DNA of 64,000 nucleotides from DASWED01 sp036394995 (lineage in GTDB: Bacteria; Actinomycetota; UBA4738; JACQTL01), in contig DASWED010000089.1 in assembly GCA_036394995.1 (NCBI GenBank), positions 1 to 64,000 of the forward strand. Direction: 5' to 3'. The notes beneath the pieces were generated by a model. The model was given only the letters and a program-made list of their open reading frames with translations, was not told the DNA's origin and searched no databases. Below, piece after piece: positions 1-8,834 of this stretch. Within the stretch, counting starts at the first letter, position 1. The number at the start of each line of letters is the position of its first letter. The position numbers and the translations under genes are program-made.

Positions 1-1302
1 GCCATGTTGACGGTGCGCAACGTGAATTTCGCCATCCACGTGCTGGCGGAGGGCGGGGGCTTCTTCCAGGAGCCGGGGCCCCACGACGTGACGCTCTCCT
101 ACCTTCCCCTCTCCCACGTGGCCGAGCGCATCGCCACCACGTGGATCAACGCGCACGCCGGCACCCTGGTGCACTTCGCGGAATCGATCGACACCGTGCA
201 GCAGAACCTCCGCGAGGTCCAGCCGACCCTGTTCTTCGCCGTCCCCAGGATCTGGGAGAAGATCCACGCCACCGTCGAGATCAAGATGGCGTCCGCTTCG
301 CTGCTGAAGCGGCTCAACTACCGGTTCTGGATACGGCAGGCGGCCAAGATCGGCCGCGTGCTGGCCGAGCGGGGCGGAGTGCACTCGTTCGGGACCCGTC
401 TGCGCTCCACGCTCGGCTACCCCTTCCTGTTCCGCTCGCTCCGGGACCGGATCGGCCTGCGGAAGTGCCGCTTCGCGGGATCGGGGGCCGCGCCCATCGC
501 CCCCGAGATCCTCGATTGGTTCTTCGGTCTCGGCGTGGTGATCCACGAGATCTACGGCATGACCGAGAACGCCGCCGTCGCCACGACCAATCGGCCGGGG
601 CGGGTGAAGATCGGGACGGTAGGAGAGCCCCAGCCGGAGATCGAGCTCCGCATCGACGACGCCACCGGCGAGATCCTCACCCGCCACCCGGGCGTCTTCA
701 AGGGCTACTGGCAAAAGCCGGACAGGACCGCCGAGGCCCTCGAGCCGGATGGCTGGTTGCACACCGGAGACGTCGGCGAGTGGGTCGACGGCACGCACGT
801 TCGGATCGTCGACCGCATCAAGGACATCATCATCACGTCCGGGGGCAAGAACATCTCACCCTCCGAGATCGAGAACTCCCTGAAGTTCTCGCCCTTCGTC
901 AAGGAGGCCATGGTGATCGGGGACCGCCGGGCCTACCTGGTGGCGCTCGTCGGGATCGAGCTCGACACGGTGGGCGAATGGGCGCAGCGCCACGGGATCG
1001 CGTACACGACCTACCGGGACCTCTCGGAGAAGCCCGAGGTCCTCCGGCTGATCCAGGAGGTGATCGGGGCGACCAACGAACGGCTCTCCCGTCCCGAGAG
1101 CATTCGGAAGTTCCGGATCATTCCCAAGGAGCTGGACCACGAGGACGGGGAGCTCACGGCGACCATGAAGGTCAAGCGGTCGGCCGTCGGGCTGATGCTG
1201 GGCCACCTGATCGAGGACATGTACGCGAACCGGACCGAGTACGCGGGGGGCGACCTGACCGAGGTCCACGGGAGGGGCAGCGCGGCTCACGCGGAGGCCT
1301 GA
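1..1302 (+). CDS. Long-chain acyl-CoA ligase (AMP-forming), 5' end outside window
   Basis: C-terminal 433 residues of an AMP-binding fatty acyl-CoA ligase of the FadD15 type, which activates fatty acids to acyl-CoA through an acyl-adenylate. The frame is open from base 1, so the start and the ATP-binding P-loop lie upstream of the window. Visible: YLPLSHVAER near residue 35, the adenylation motif IYGMTEN near 184-190, GWLHTGD near 252-257, DRIKDIIITSGGKN near 270-283, and the C-terminal MKVKR with the usual catalytic lysine near 390-392. The TGA stop overlaps the livH ATG (TGATG), so the two genes are probably translationally coupled. The link to an importer operon suggests the imported substrate may be a carboxylic acid, which is inference. 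Confidence 0.9.
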   Translation, partial: AMLTVRNVNFAIHVLAEGGGFFQEPGPHDVTLSYLPLSHVAERIATTWINAHAGTLVHFAESIDTVQQNLREVQPTLFFAVPRIWEKIHATVEIKMASASLLKRLNYRFWIRQAAKIGRVLAERGGVHSFGTRLRSTLGYPFLFRSLRDRIGLRKCRFAGSGAAPIAPEILDWFFGLGVVIHEIYGMTENAAVATTNRPGRVKIGTVGEPQPEIELRIDDATGEILTRHPGVFKGYWQKPDRTAEALEPDGWLHTGDVGEWVDGTHVRIVDRIKDIIITSGGKNISPSEIENSLKFSPFVKEAMVIGDRRAYLVALVGIELDTVGEWAQRHGIAYTTYRDLSEKPEVLRLIQEVIGATNERLSRPESIRKFRIIPKELDHEDGELTATMKVKRSAVGLMLGHLIEDMYANRTEYAGGDLTEVHGRGSAAHAEA

Positions 1303-2198
1303 TGGAGCAGTTCCTCAGCAGCACCGTGCGAGGCCTCGGGCAGGGGTCGTTGTACACGCTGCTCGGGCTGGGGTTCGTGATGATCTACAAGAGCACGCGC
1401 GTGGTGAACTTCGCCCAGCCGGCTCTGATGATCTTCGGCGCGTACTGGACCTCGTACTTCGCCGTGGAGCGGGGACTGCCGTTCCCGCTGGCCCTCGCCA
1501 TCGCCGTGGCGGTGACCGCGTTGATCGGGGCCGTTGTGGAGCGGGTGGCCATGCGGCCCATGGTGGGTGAGTCCGTGTTCTCGGCCAGCATGGTGACGGT
1601 CGGGGTGCTCATCGTGATCCAGGTCGTGGTGAACGATCGCATCGGGCTCGGGCTCCGCCAGGTCGGTGACCCGTGGGGGCTCCACCGGACCCGCATCGGC
1701 GGAGTCGTGGTGTTCCACACCGACGTGGCCAAGGTCGCCATCACGGTGGGGCTCGTCGTGCTCCTGGCCCTGTTCTTCCGGCACTCGAAGCACGGCCTGG
1801 CAATGCGGGCCACGGCATTCAGCCACGAGATCGCGCTGGCCCAGGGCGTGCCCGTGGGCCGCATGTTCGCGCTGTCGTGGGCGATCTCGGGCGGCCTGGC
1901 CGCGGTGGCCGGGATGCTCGTGGGCACCGGTGGGGCGGGGTTCGGGCGAGACACCACCTTCATCGCGCTGAAGGCGCTCCCGGCCATCGTCCTGGGCGGG
2001 CTCGACTCGATCCTGGGCGCCGTGGTGGGCGGAGCCGTGATCGGCCTCAGCGAGGCCTACACCAAGACCTACCAGCCGGAGTTCTTCCCGTGGATGGGCG
2101 CCAACTTCGATCAGGTGGTGCCGTACGTCGTGATGCTACTGGTCCTCCTGGTGCGGCCGTACGGGCTGTGGGGGACCCGCGAGGTGGAGCGGGTGTGA
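1302..2198 (+). CDS. livH: Branched-chain amino acid type ABC transporter permease LivH
   Basis: 298-residue integral membrane permease of the LivH family, one of two membrane subunits of a high-affinity importer for branched-chain amino acids or related small molecules. It shows about eight hydrophobic segments; the early GLGFVMIYKSTRVVNFAQ region and the late ALPAIVLGGLDSILGAVVGG region are typical LivH signatures. The ATG at 1302 overlaps the stop of the acyl-CoA ligase. LivM begins 8 bases after the stop. The ATPase subunits LivF and LivG are not in the window and may lie upstream. The real substrate is not determined by the sequence. Confidence 0.92.
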   Translation: MEQFLSSTVRGLGQGSLYTLLGLGFVMIYKSTRVVNFAQPALMIFGAYWTSYFAVERGLPFPLALAIAVAVTALIGAVVERVAMRPMVGESVFSASMVTVGVLIVIQVVVNDRIGLGLRQVGDPWGLHRTRIGGVVVFHTDVAKVAITVGLVVLLALFFRHSKHGLAMRATAFSHEIALAQGVPVGRMFALSWAISGGLAAVAGMLVGTGGAGFGRDTTFIALKALPAIVLGGLDSILGAVVGGAVIGLSEAYTKTYQPEFFPWMGANFDQVVPYVVMLLVLLVRPYGLWGTREVERV

Positions 2199-2205
2199 GC
2201 GGCAG

Positions 2206-3318
2206 GTGAGAGGAAGGCGCGAGCTCTTCACCTCCTACCAGGCGGACCAGGCACCGCTGAACACGCCGGCCAAGCGGGGCTGGACGGCCGCGCTCGTGAT
2301 CGGCTTGCTGGTCCTGCCGTTCGGCCTCTCCGGCGAGCTGCAGGCCCTCATGGCGACGGCGTTCGCCGCCGGCATCGGCGCCATCGGCCTGAACATCGTG
2401 ACCGGCTACGCGGGGCAGGTCTCGCTCGGCCACGTCTTCTTCCTGGGGGTCGGCGCATACACGGGCGCCGTCCTGTCCGGGGATCCCGAGGGGAGGACGC
2501 TCGGCTATGGCCTCGACATGCTGGTGTGGCTGCCGGCGGCCGGCCTGCTCCCGGCGCTGGTGGGGTTCCTGGTGGCCCCCGTGGCCACGCGCCTGAAGGG
2601 CCTGTACCTGGCCATCGTGACCCTGGGCCTCGTGTTCATCGGCGAGCACGTGTTCCGGGAGGTCCGGTTCATCACCGGGGGGCCGGGGGTGGGCCGTCCG
2701 GCCGCCGACCTGAAGCTCGCCGGCGTGGACCTGGGCACTCGGAGCGAGATCGGCGGCTACCTCGTCTCCCGGGAGATGAAGCTGTACTTCCTGTGTCTCG
2801 TCGTCCTGGCCGTCCTGGCCGTCCTGGCCAAGAACCTGACCCGGTCCGCGGTGGGGCGGGCCTTTGCCGCGGTGCGCGACCGGGACGTCGCCGCCGAGGT
2901 CATGGGGGTGGGCCTCGCGAGGCACAAGGCCATCGCCTTCGCCGTGTCGTCGTTCTACGCGGGGATCGCCGGCGCGCTCCTGTCCACCGTGACCGGATTC
3001 ATCGAGCCCAGCAGCTTCGACCTGCTCCTGTCCGTCCAGTACCTGGCCATGATCCTGATCGGGGGCCTGGCCACCATCTCGGGATCCCTCCTGGGCGCCG
3101 CCTTCGTAGTGCTGCTGCCCCGCCTCGTGGAGGAGTTCCCGCGGTTCCTCCCCTTCATCACGTCGCAGTCCACGGGCGGCTTTCTCACGACCTTCCAGCT
3201 CCAGACGATCATCTACGGCGCGCTGATCGTGGTGTTCCTGATCGCCGAGCCCCGGGGCCTCTACGGGCTCTGGGTCCGCGTCCGGAACTACTTCCGGACC
3301 TGGCCGTTCTCGTACTGA
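2206..3318 (+). CDS. livM: Branched-chain amino acid type ABC transporter permease LivM
   Basis: 370-residue second permease subunit of the importer, with a GTG start 8 bases after the livH stop. It is hydrophobic throughout. The TGYAGQVSLGHVFFLGVGAY segment near residue 65 is the hallmark of LivM, and GGLATISGSLLGAAF near 285-300 matches the conserved cytoplasmic loop that contacts the ATPase. A 9-base tandem triplication at 2803-2829 encodes VLAVLAVLA inside a transmembrane helix. The C-terminus GLYGLWVRVRNYF is a typical basic tail. It is co-transcribed with livH and probably with the binding protein downstream. Confidence 0.92.
   Translation: MRGRRELFTSYQADQAPLNTPAKRGWTAALVIGLLVLPFGLSGELQALMATAFAAGIGAIGLNIVTGYAGQVSLGHVFFLGVGAYTGAVLSGDPEGRTLGYGLDMLVWLPAAGLLPALVGFLVAPVATRLKGLYLAIVTLGLVFIGEHVFREVRFITGGPGVGRPAADLKLAGVDLGTRSEIGGYLVSREMKLYFLCLVVLAVLAVLAKNLTRSAVGRAFAAVRDRDVAAEVMGVGLARHKAIAFAVSSFYAGIAGALLSTVTGFIEPSSFDLLLSVQYLAMILIGGLATISGSLLGAAFVVLLPRLVEEFPRFLPFITSQSTGGFLTTFQLQTIIYGALIVVFLIAEPRGLYGLWVRVRNYFRTWPFSY
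2803..2829 (+). repeat. Three tandem copies of a 9-base unit inside livM
   Basis: The unit gtcctggcc occurs three times without interruption and encodes Val-Leu-Ala three times. It is in frame and within a predicted membrane helix, so copy-number change would be tolerated. Confidence 0.8.
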
Positions 3319-3421
3319 CATGCCTCGGCCGACGTCGTGCTCGGGGACGCATCCCGTCAGCACCACGATCGGGGCGAGAGTAGGATTCGGCGTGACTTCC
3401 CAGGGAGCAGGAGGAGAGACC

Positions 3422-4732
3422 ATGGTTCCGAGGGGACGTGGGTTCCTGGCAGTGGTCGCCGTGTTCGCCGTGATCGCCGCCTCGTGCGGCGGCGGAGGCG
3501 AGAAGGAAGGCGAGGGGGGGGTCAAGACCGATGTCGGCGTCACCTCCGATCCCTGTCCGGGGAGCCAGCACACGGACCGGGGTTGCATCTACCTCGGCGT
3601 CCTCTCGGACCTCACCGAAGGGCCGTTCGCGCCACTCGCCGTTCCCATCACCGACGGCCAGAAGGCGTTCTGGAAGCGCGTGAACGACGGAGAGGGCATC
3701 GGCGGGGTCTACGACGTGGACATCGAGACGTACACGCGCGACAACAAGTACAACCCCGAGGAGCACGTCGCCAAGTTCCGGGAGATCGAGCCGCACATCC
3801 TCGCGCTGGCCCAGTCGCTCGGGACTCCCACCACGCTCGCCGCCCTGGACCTGTACAAGGACCTCGACGTGGTGGCCGCCCCGGCCTCGTGGTGGTCGGG
3901 GTGGGCGTTCGAGGACACCATCATCGAGAGCGGCTACAACTACTGCATCGAGTCCATGAACGGACTGGACTGGGCATCCGATGAGTTCGGGAAGCCCGGT
4001 GTCGTCATGGCCGTCCACTACCCGGGCGACTACGGTGGCGACTCGGCGGCGGGCGTGGCCTATTGGGCGGAGACCAACGACGTGACGTTCGACCCCGCGG
4101 CCGACGACGTCCAGACCCTCCCCAACGCGCAGGCCGGCAACCAGGACGCTGCCGTCGAGGCCATCCTGAAGGCAAAGCCCGACGTGGTGGTCCTGGCCAC
4201 CGGCCCGGGCGAGATGGCGGAGATCGTGGGCAAGACGGCGGCCCAGGGGTTCGCCGGGCAGTTCGTCGGCTCGGTCCCCACGTACAACCCGGCCGTGCTG
4301 GAGAGCGAGGCGGCCCCGGCCATCGAGGGCCTCTACCATTTCGTGGCGCCCTGGGGCCCGTGGGGGACGGACACCCCGGCTCATGACGCCATGCAGGAAG
4401 CGACCGGGGGCACGCCGCCGGCCAACGACGGCTTCACGTTCGGCTGGATCTGGTCCTACCCGATGAAGGCCGTCCTGGAGCAGGCTTTCTCGGACGGGGA
4501 CCTCACTCGGGCCGGGGTGCTGGCCGCCGTCTCGGAGGCCACCGTGGACTACGAGGGCGCCCTGCCGAACCGGACGTACGGCGGGGACCCGACGAGCACC
4601 GTCGTCAGGGAGGCTCTCATCGCGAAGCCGGACCCGGACGCACCGCTCGGTTCCTCGGTGCTGAAGGACTTCTTCGTCGGACCCACCGCGAAGGCGTTCG
4701 ACTTCACGGAGCCCTGCTCGGCGGCAGGCTAG
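3422..4732 (+). CDS. ABC transporter substrate-binding lipoprotein (LivK-like)
   Basis: 436-residue solute-binding protein of the Leu/Ile/Val-binding family (periplasmic-binding fold type I). The ATG at 3422 was chosen because AGGAGGAGAG precedes it and it begins a lipoprotein signal peptide with lipobox IAASC (Cys near residue 21) followed by a Gly/Glu-rich linker. The mature part begins near CIYLGVLSDLTEGPFAPL. It would sit on the outer face of the membrane and deliver substrate to LivH/LivM. A TAGGAT sequence at 3381-3386 may be a -10 box giving extra expression of the binding protein over the permeases. Ligand unknown. Confidence 0.88.
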   Translation: MVPRGRGFLAVVAVFAVIAASCGGGGEKEGEGGVKTDVGVTSDPCPGSQHTDRGCIYLGVLSDLTEGPFAPLAVPITDGQKAFWKRVNDGEGIGGVYDVDIETYTRDNKYNPEEHVAKFREIEPHILALAQSLGTPTTLAALDLYKDLDVVAAPASWWSGWAFEDTIIESGYNYCIESMNGLDWASDEFGKPGVVMAVHYPGDYGGDSAAGVAYWAETNDVTFDPAADDVQTLPNAQAGNQDAAVEAILKAKPDVVVLATGPGEMAEIVGKTAAQGFAGQFVGSVPTYNPAVLESEAAPAIEGLYHFVAPWGPWGTDTPAHDAMQEATGGTPPANDGFTFGWIWSYPMKAVLEQAFSDGDLTRAGVLAAVSEATVDYEGALPNRTYGGDPTSTVVREALIAKPDPDAPLGSSVLKDFFVGPTAKAFDFTEPCSAAG

Positions 4733-4895
4733 GTGCGGGGAAGCGCGATCTGAGCGGCGGCGAGCGCCCTGATCCTTTCCCGAGCCATGGGCAGGGTCGA
4801 CGACGAGCGGGGGCGGCTCCGGGAGCTGGGGGAGTGGGAGCCGTACCTGCTGCCCGCTCGGGGCTGCCCGGCCCGCGGGGGAACCTCCCGACGCC

Positions 4896-7800
4896 CTACC
4901 GGCGGAGCACCACCTCGATCGCACGGAACTGGCCACCCGGGGGCCAGATCAGGACGTGGCCCAGGTGCATCCCCTTGGCCAGGCCGGAGCAGGACGGCGT
5001 CAGCGTGACCGAGCCGTTCCCAGGACCTTCCCCCTCGACCTTCAGCCACCGGACGTCGGTTCCGACCTGCCAGGCTACGGCCGGCGAGGCCGCGGTGACC
5101 CGGATCCTTCGGCCCTTCGAGAGCGCGCATGCCCCCAGATCCACCCGCTCGTCCGGGAGGTAGATCCGCGGCGGATCAGGCAGGACCTTCGAATCCAATG
5201 CGTCGCCCCCCAGCCTGGCCTCGTCCCCATCCAGCGATCCGTCGTGATCCGTGTCCGCCGCACACGGATCGGTCCCGACCGCCCGCTCGCCGAACGAGGC
5301 CAGCCCGTCACCGTCGGGGTCCCGCCAGCTGTCCCCTCGGGCCGGAGACAGGCACTCGTGCGCCGATTCGTAACCGTCGGGAACACCGTCGGCGTCCTTG
5401 TCCGGGAGGGCGATCACCTTCACGGTGTCGGTGCTCGACAGGCCCGAGGACGGAACGCCCTTCAGCGTGATGAGGTGGACGCCGGGACTGAGCCGGACGG
5501 CGGCGCGCGCCCCGTGCCCGAGCAGCCCGTCGAGCGACGATCGCCATGTGAGCGCGGCTCCGGCGAGGGGACCGTCGGTCAGGTCGTAGCCTCCCCCGAC
5601 GAGGGCCACCGGTTGACCCGCCACCACCCGTGCGCCATGCGACGGCCAGGCGATCGCCGTGCCCCCGGATCGGGGGTCCACGGTGAAGGAGGAGCTCTCG
5701 GCGGCTCCGGTGTTGAGTCCGTCCGACGCCTCGACGACCAGCACGGCATCCGTGGTCGCCGGCGACGTCTCCAACGGGAACGAGTACGCGGGGTCCGTCA
5801 GACCGGCCGCGACCAGCTCGGTCGGGCTCTTGGAGGTGGGCCGGTAGTACACGTTGTAGGTGAGGGGGTCGCCGTCCGGATCCGAACCCGTCCAGGTGGC
5901 GGTCACGGCCCCGTCCCCGGGGGTGATCTCGACGTCGGTCACGCTCGGGGCCCCGAGCGTGAAATCGAGGCCGGCCTGCGCGTCCCCGCCCCGACGGATC
6001 TCGTATCCCGCGGCGCCGTCCGGCAGCGCCACCGTCAGCAGGAACGACCCGTTCGGACGGCTGAAGGTCCCGTGGACGTCGACGTCCGTCGGGCTGAACG
6101 GGAACGAGGTGAGGTCATCGCCCTTCCCGTCGAGGAAGACCAGGTCCAACGGTCCCCCCTGATCTGGTGCCGTGGTCGGGTACCCACCCGCCAGGAGCGA
6201 CGAGTAGACGACGGTCGGTATGTCAGTGTCGTCGAGATATCCCGCCACGGTGAACAGAGGATCCCCGCCCGCGGCCACGGCATCGATTGCAGCCGGACGG
6301 GGCATGCCGACCAGTGAGGAGCGGACGTCGTTCCACTCGTAGCCCTCGTCGAACAGGGACCGGGCGTCCCCCACGGCGGGGGCCATCAGCGGGGGAACCG
6401 TGGTGACGTCCTGCCGCGTCACGGTGTTCACCATCGTGTCGCCGCGCACCAGTGTGATGGCCGGGGAACCCGAGTGGCCGCCCGAGATGTAGTGCGGGCT
6501 GGTGGTGCGGACCTCGCCGAGGCAGTGCGTGATCTCGTGGGCGATGATCGACGGCGAAGACCCGTTCAGGTTGACGTCGAAGCCGCCACCGGCGATCCCC
6601 ACTCCCGCCGGCGCGACCACGTCGTCCCCGAACCCGCAGTCGCCGCCGCCCCCCGTTCCGGTGGAGGCCTGGGCGTTGAACCCGTAGTCGACTCGGTCGA
6701 GCGCCTCGCCCAGGGGCAGGCCGCTCTCCGCCAGCCGGAGCTGCTCGTTCAACCGTCGCATCGCGTCGGTGATCTCGGTCCCGACCCGCGCCCCGCAGGC
6801 GCTCATCGTCTCCCCGATCCGGCACCGGCGGACGCTGCCGATGGTGTAGCGGAGGCCCGGCAGCCGGAACGGGTTCGCCACCGGCGCCGCCACCAGGGGG
6901 CCGGCCCCGCTTCGCACCGGGATGACCCGCTGCACGTACAGCATCGCCCCGGGGACGGCGGCGGTCAGGTCCGTGCCCCACGTCCGGTAGTCGGGCGCAG
7001 CGGGCGCCTCGAAGGGGGACAGGTACAGCCGCAGATCGCGGGTTCGAACGAACACGGGATCGCCCAGGAAGATCCGCTGCGTCTCCGCGATCCCATCGAT
7101 GCGCAGGAGCAGGTCGATGACGTACCGGCCCGGTACCGAGACGGTGGAGCCCGGGATCCAGCACTCGAACCGGGGGTTCCCGTTGAAGGAGCCGGCCGGA
7201 TACAGGTTCACCCTCGAGACCGGGACGCCCGCGGCGGGGAGCAGGACGGAGCTGCCGCTCGGCCCGTGGATCGAGCAGGCCGCGTAGGTGACCTCCGCCG
7301 GCCGTCCGCCCGTGTAGACCTGGGCGCGGGCCAGCGTGTCCTTCCCCGCGATGTAGTCGTACGCGCGGATGGCCTGAACGTCCTCGTCGAGCCCCTGCGT
7401 GATGCGCTCGACGTCGAGCACCGGGACACCGGGCCCCGTCGCCGTCGGGAAGACCCCCCAGAACAGGTCGGCCCAGGTGTCCGGGATGGCGTCCCTCCCT
7501 CCGGGCGGCCAGACGTACGTGTTCCCGTCGAGTACCTCCTGGCGGACTGCCACGCCGGAGAGGGAGAACGGCGTCCCCCCGCCGACATCCGTCAGGGAGA
7601 TCCGGAGCTCTGCCGTCCAGGTCGCGTCTCCGCTCGTCACGGTCCCCAGGAACGGGATGGGGGTCGGGACCCAGCCGTCGGGCGATCCCTGGTACGAACG
7701 GAAGACGCCCGATCGGGTGATCGAGAACTTCCAGTCGTCGCTCCGGAGGGTCCGCCCGCCGTCGTGCCGGCCGTCCACCTCCAGGGCCACCACCGTCGGC

Positions 7801-8087
7801 GGCCCGGAGCTCTCCCTGGGCAGGCGCGAGATGCACACGTACAGTGAGGTCCGGTCCGCCAGGAATCGCGCCGTTGCCGACGGGTACAACCCCGCATACC
7901 CGATCCGGGCGAGGCCGGGTGTGGCGGAGTATTCGTCGCACGATCCGTTGAGCGCGGGCGCCGGCCTTCCCGCGGGCGGCCGGACCACCACGGTCGCATA
8001 CATCGCGTGGGCGGAAGCGGGCGGGGGCGCCGGGCCGAGCACTCCGAGCACCAGCGCGAGCGATACGATCGTCGCCGAGCGGCGCAT
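4896..8087 (-). CDS. Large secreted protein with HExxH motif, Fn3-like, calcium-repeat and BACON-like domains
   Basis: 1063 residues. The ATG at 8087 follows GGAGGGAAG and starts a signal peptide ending near ASAHA; TATACT at 8118-8123 is a likely -10. Residues near 515-522 read HEITHCLG, an HExxHxxG zinc-peptidase signature, but the metzincin third-ligand position is Arg (GEVR), so the third ligand is not obvious. A fibronectin-III-like domain lies near 715-800 (SDPDGDPLTYNVYY). DKDADGVPDG and DTDHDGSLDG near 895-960 resemble thrombospondin type-3 or dockerin-like calcium loops. The last ~90 residues resemble a BACON domain. It is convergent with the importer operon. Likely an extracellular or wall-associated protease or binding protein; substrate unknown. 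Confidence 0.75.
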   Translation of the reverse strand: MRRSATIVSLALVLGVLGPAPPPASAHAMYATVVVRPPAGRPAPALNGSCDEYSATPGLARIGYAGLYPSATARFLADRTSLYVCISRLPRESSGPPTVVALEVDGRHDGGRTLRSDDWKFSITRSGVFRSYQGSPDGWVPTPIPFLGTVTSGDATWTAELRISLTDVGGGTPFSLSGVAVRQEVLDGNTYVWPPGGRDAIPDTWADLFWGVFPTATGPGVPVLDVERITQGLDEDVQAIRAYDYIAGKDTLARAQVYTGGRPAEVTYAACSIHGPSGSSVLLPAAGVPVSRVNLYPAGSFNGNPRFECWIPGSTVSVPGRYVIDLLLRIDGIAETQRIFLGDPVFVRTRDLRLYLSPFEAPAAPDYRTWGTDLTAAVPGAMLYVQRVIPVRSGAGPLVAAPVANPFRLPGLRYTIGSVRRCRIGETMSACGARVGTEITDAMRRLNEQLRLAESGLPLGEALDRVDYGFNAQASTGTGGGGDCGFGDDVVAPAGVGIAGGGFDVNLNGSSPSIIAHEITHCLGEVRTTSPHYISGGHSGSPAITLVRGDTMVNTVTRQDVTTVPPLMAPAVGDARSLFDEGYEWNDVRSSLVGMPRPAAIDAVAAGGDPLFTVAGYLDDTDIPTVVYSSLLAGGYPTTAPDQGGPLDLVFLDGKGDDLTSFPFSPTDVDVHGTFSRPNGSFLLTVALPDGAAGYEIRRGGDAQAGLDFTLGAPSVTDVEITPGDGAVTATWTGSDPDGDPLTYNVYYRPTSKSPTELVAAGLTDPAYSFPLETSPATTDAVLVVEASDGLNTGAAESSSFTVDPRSGGTAIAWPSHGARVVAGQPVALVGGGYDLTDGPLAGAALTWRSSLDGLLGHGARAAVRLSPGVHLITLKGVPSSGLSSTDTVKVIALPDKDADGVPDGYESAHECLSPARGDSWRDPDGDGLASFGERAVGTDPCAADTDHDGSLDGDEARLGGDALDSKVLPDPPRIYLPDERVDLGACALSKGRRIRVTAASPAVAWQVGTDVRWLKVEGEGPGNGSVTLTPSCSGLAKGMHLGHVLIWPPGGQFRAIEVVLRR

Positions 8088-8221
8088 GACTTCCCTCCCT
8101 CCCCGAAAGGAAGGCCGAGTATAGGGGAACGCCTCCATCGAAACGGACGCACTGCTCTCACCGGGTGTGGCGAATCCCGGTCCGCCCGGCCGTCACGACA
8201 TCGGGGGATGTCCGGGGTCTG

Positions 8222-8698
8222 TCACGCGGCGGCCATCGCCGGGCGGCGGCGCGCGGTCCGGTGGCCGGCGGAGCGGTGTTCCACGAAGCGCTTGAGATTC
8301 TGCAGGCAGGCGTGCATCTCGAAGCGTCCGGCCCGGACCAGGACGGGCTCGGCGACGCGGAGGAATCCGCGGCAGTCGCCGGCGACGCTCCAGTGGATCC
8401 GCGTGGCGCCTCGCAGGGACTCGAACTCCATGGTCCCCCGGATGTCCATCGGTCCGGACGTGCTGGTGTACGTGACCAGGCGCGGGGGCTCGTACGAGCT
8501 CACCTCGTACACCGTCTCGAACCGGTGGCCCATCAGGTGGATCCGCTGGACCACCCGGGCGCCGCGCTGCAGGGCCCCGCAGATCCTGCTCTCCAGCACC
8601 GCGGTGTTCCACAGGGGCATGTTCTCGGGGCTGGCGGCGAGCGGGAAGACCTGCCGGCGGGGAAGATCGACAACGATGCTGTCCTCGATCTGGATCAT
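8222..8698 (-). CDS. SRPBCC-family (START-like) lipid or polyketide-binding protein
   Basis: 158-residue protein with the helix-grip layout: N-terminal strand MIQIEDSIVVDLPRRQVF, then SPENMPLWNTAV, a beta-rich middle and a long C-terminal helix FEMHACLQNLKRFVE. This matches polyketide cyclase/dehydrase and CoxG-like proteins that bind hydrophobic ligands. The ATG at 8698 is preferred over an upstream in-frame start because homology begins there and GGGGGTGTGACC precedes it. The tail is Arg/Ala-rich and probably disordered. No catalytic residue can be assigned and the ligand is unknown. Confidence 0.7.
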   Translation of the reverse strand: MIQIEDSIVVDLPRRQVFPLAASPENMPLWNTAVLESRICGALQRGARVVQRIHLMGHRFETVYEVSSYEPPRLVTYTSTSGPMDIRGTMEFESLRGATRIHWSVAGDCRGFLRVAEPVLVRAGRFEMHACLQNLKRFVEHRSAGHRTARRRPAMAAA

Positions 8699-8834
8699 GG
8701 TCACACCCCCGAATCTCCTTACCGAACGCTGCGCGCCGGGGGGGCGGCGATGGAAGGACCGTTGGTCCCCCTCCGATCGGGACCTTTGCGATCCGGGATC
8801 GCCGCGGGGCTCTGGACCCGAGGAGCTCGACCGG

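Noticed and set aside
4733..4895. Terminator between the convergent importer operon and the secreted HExxH gene
   Set aside because: No convincing stem-loop or T tract was found in the 163-base gap.
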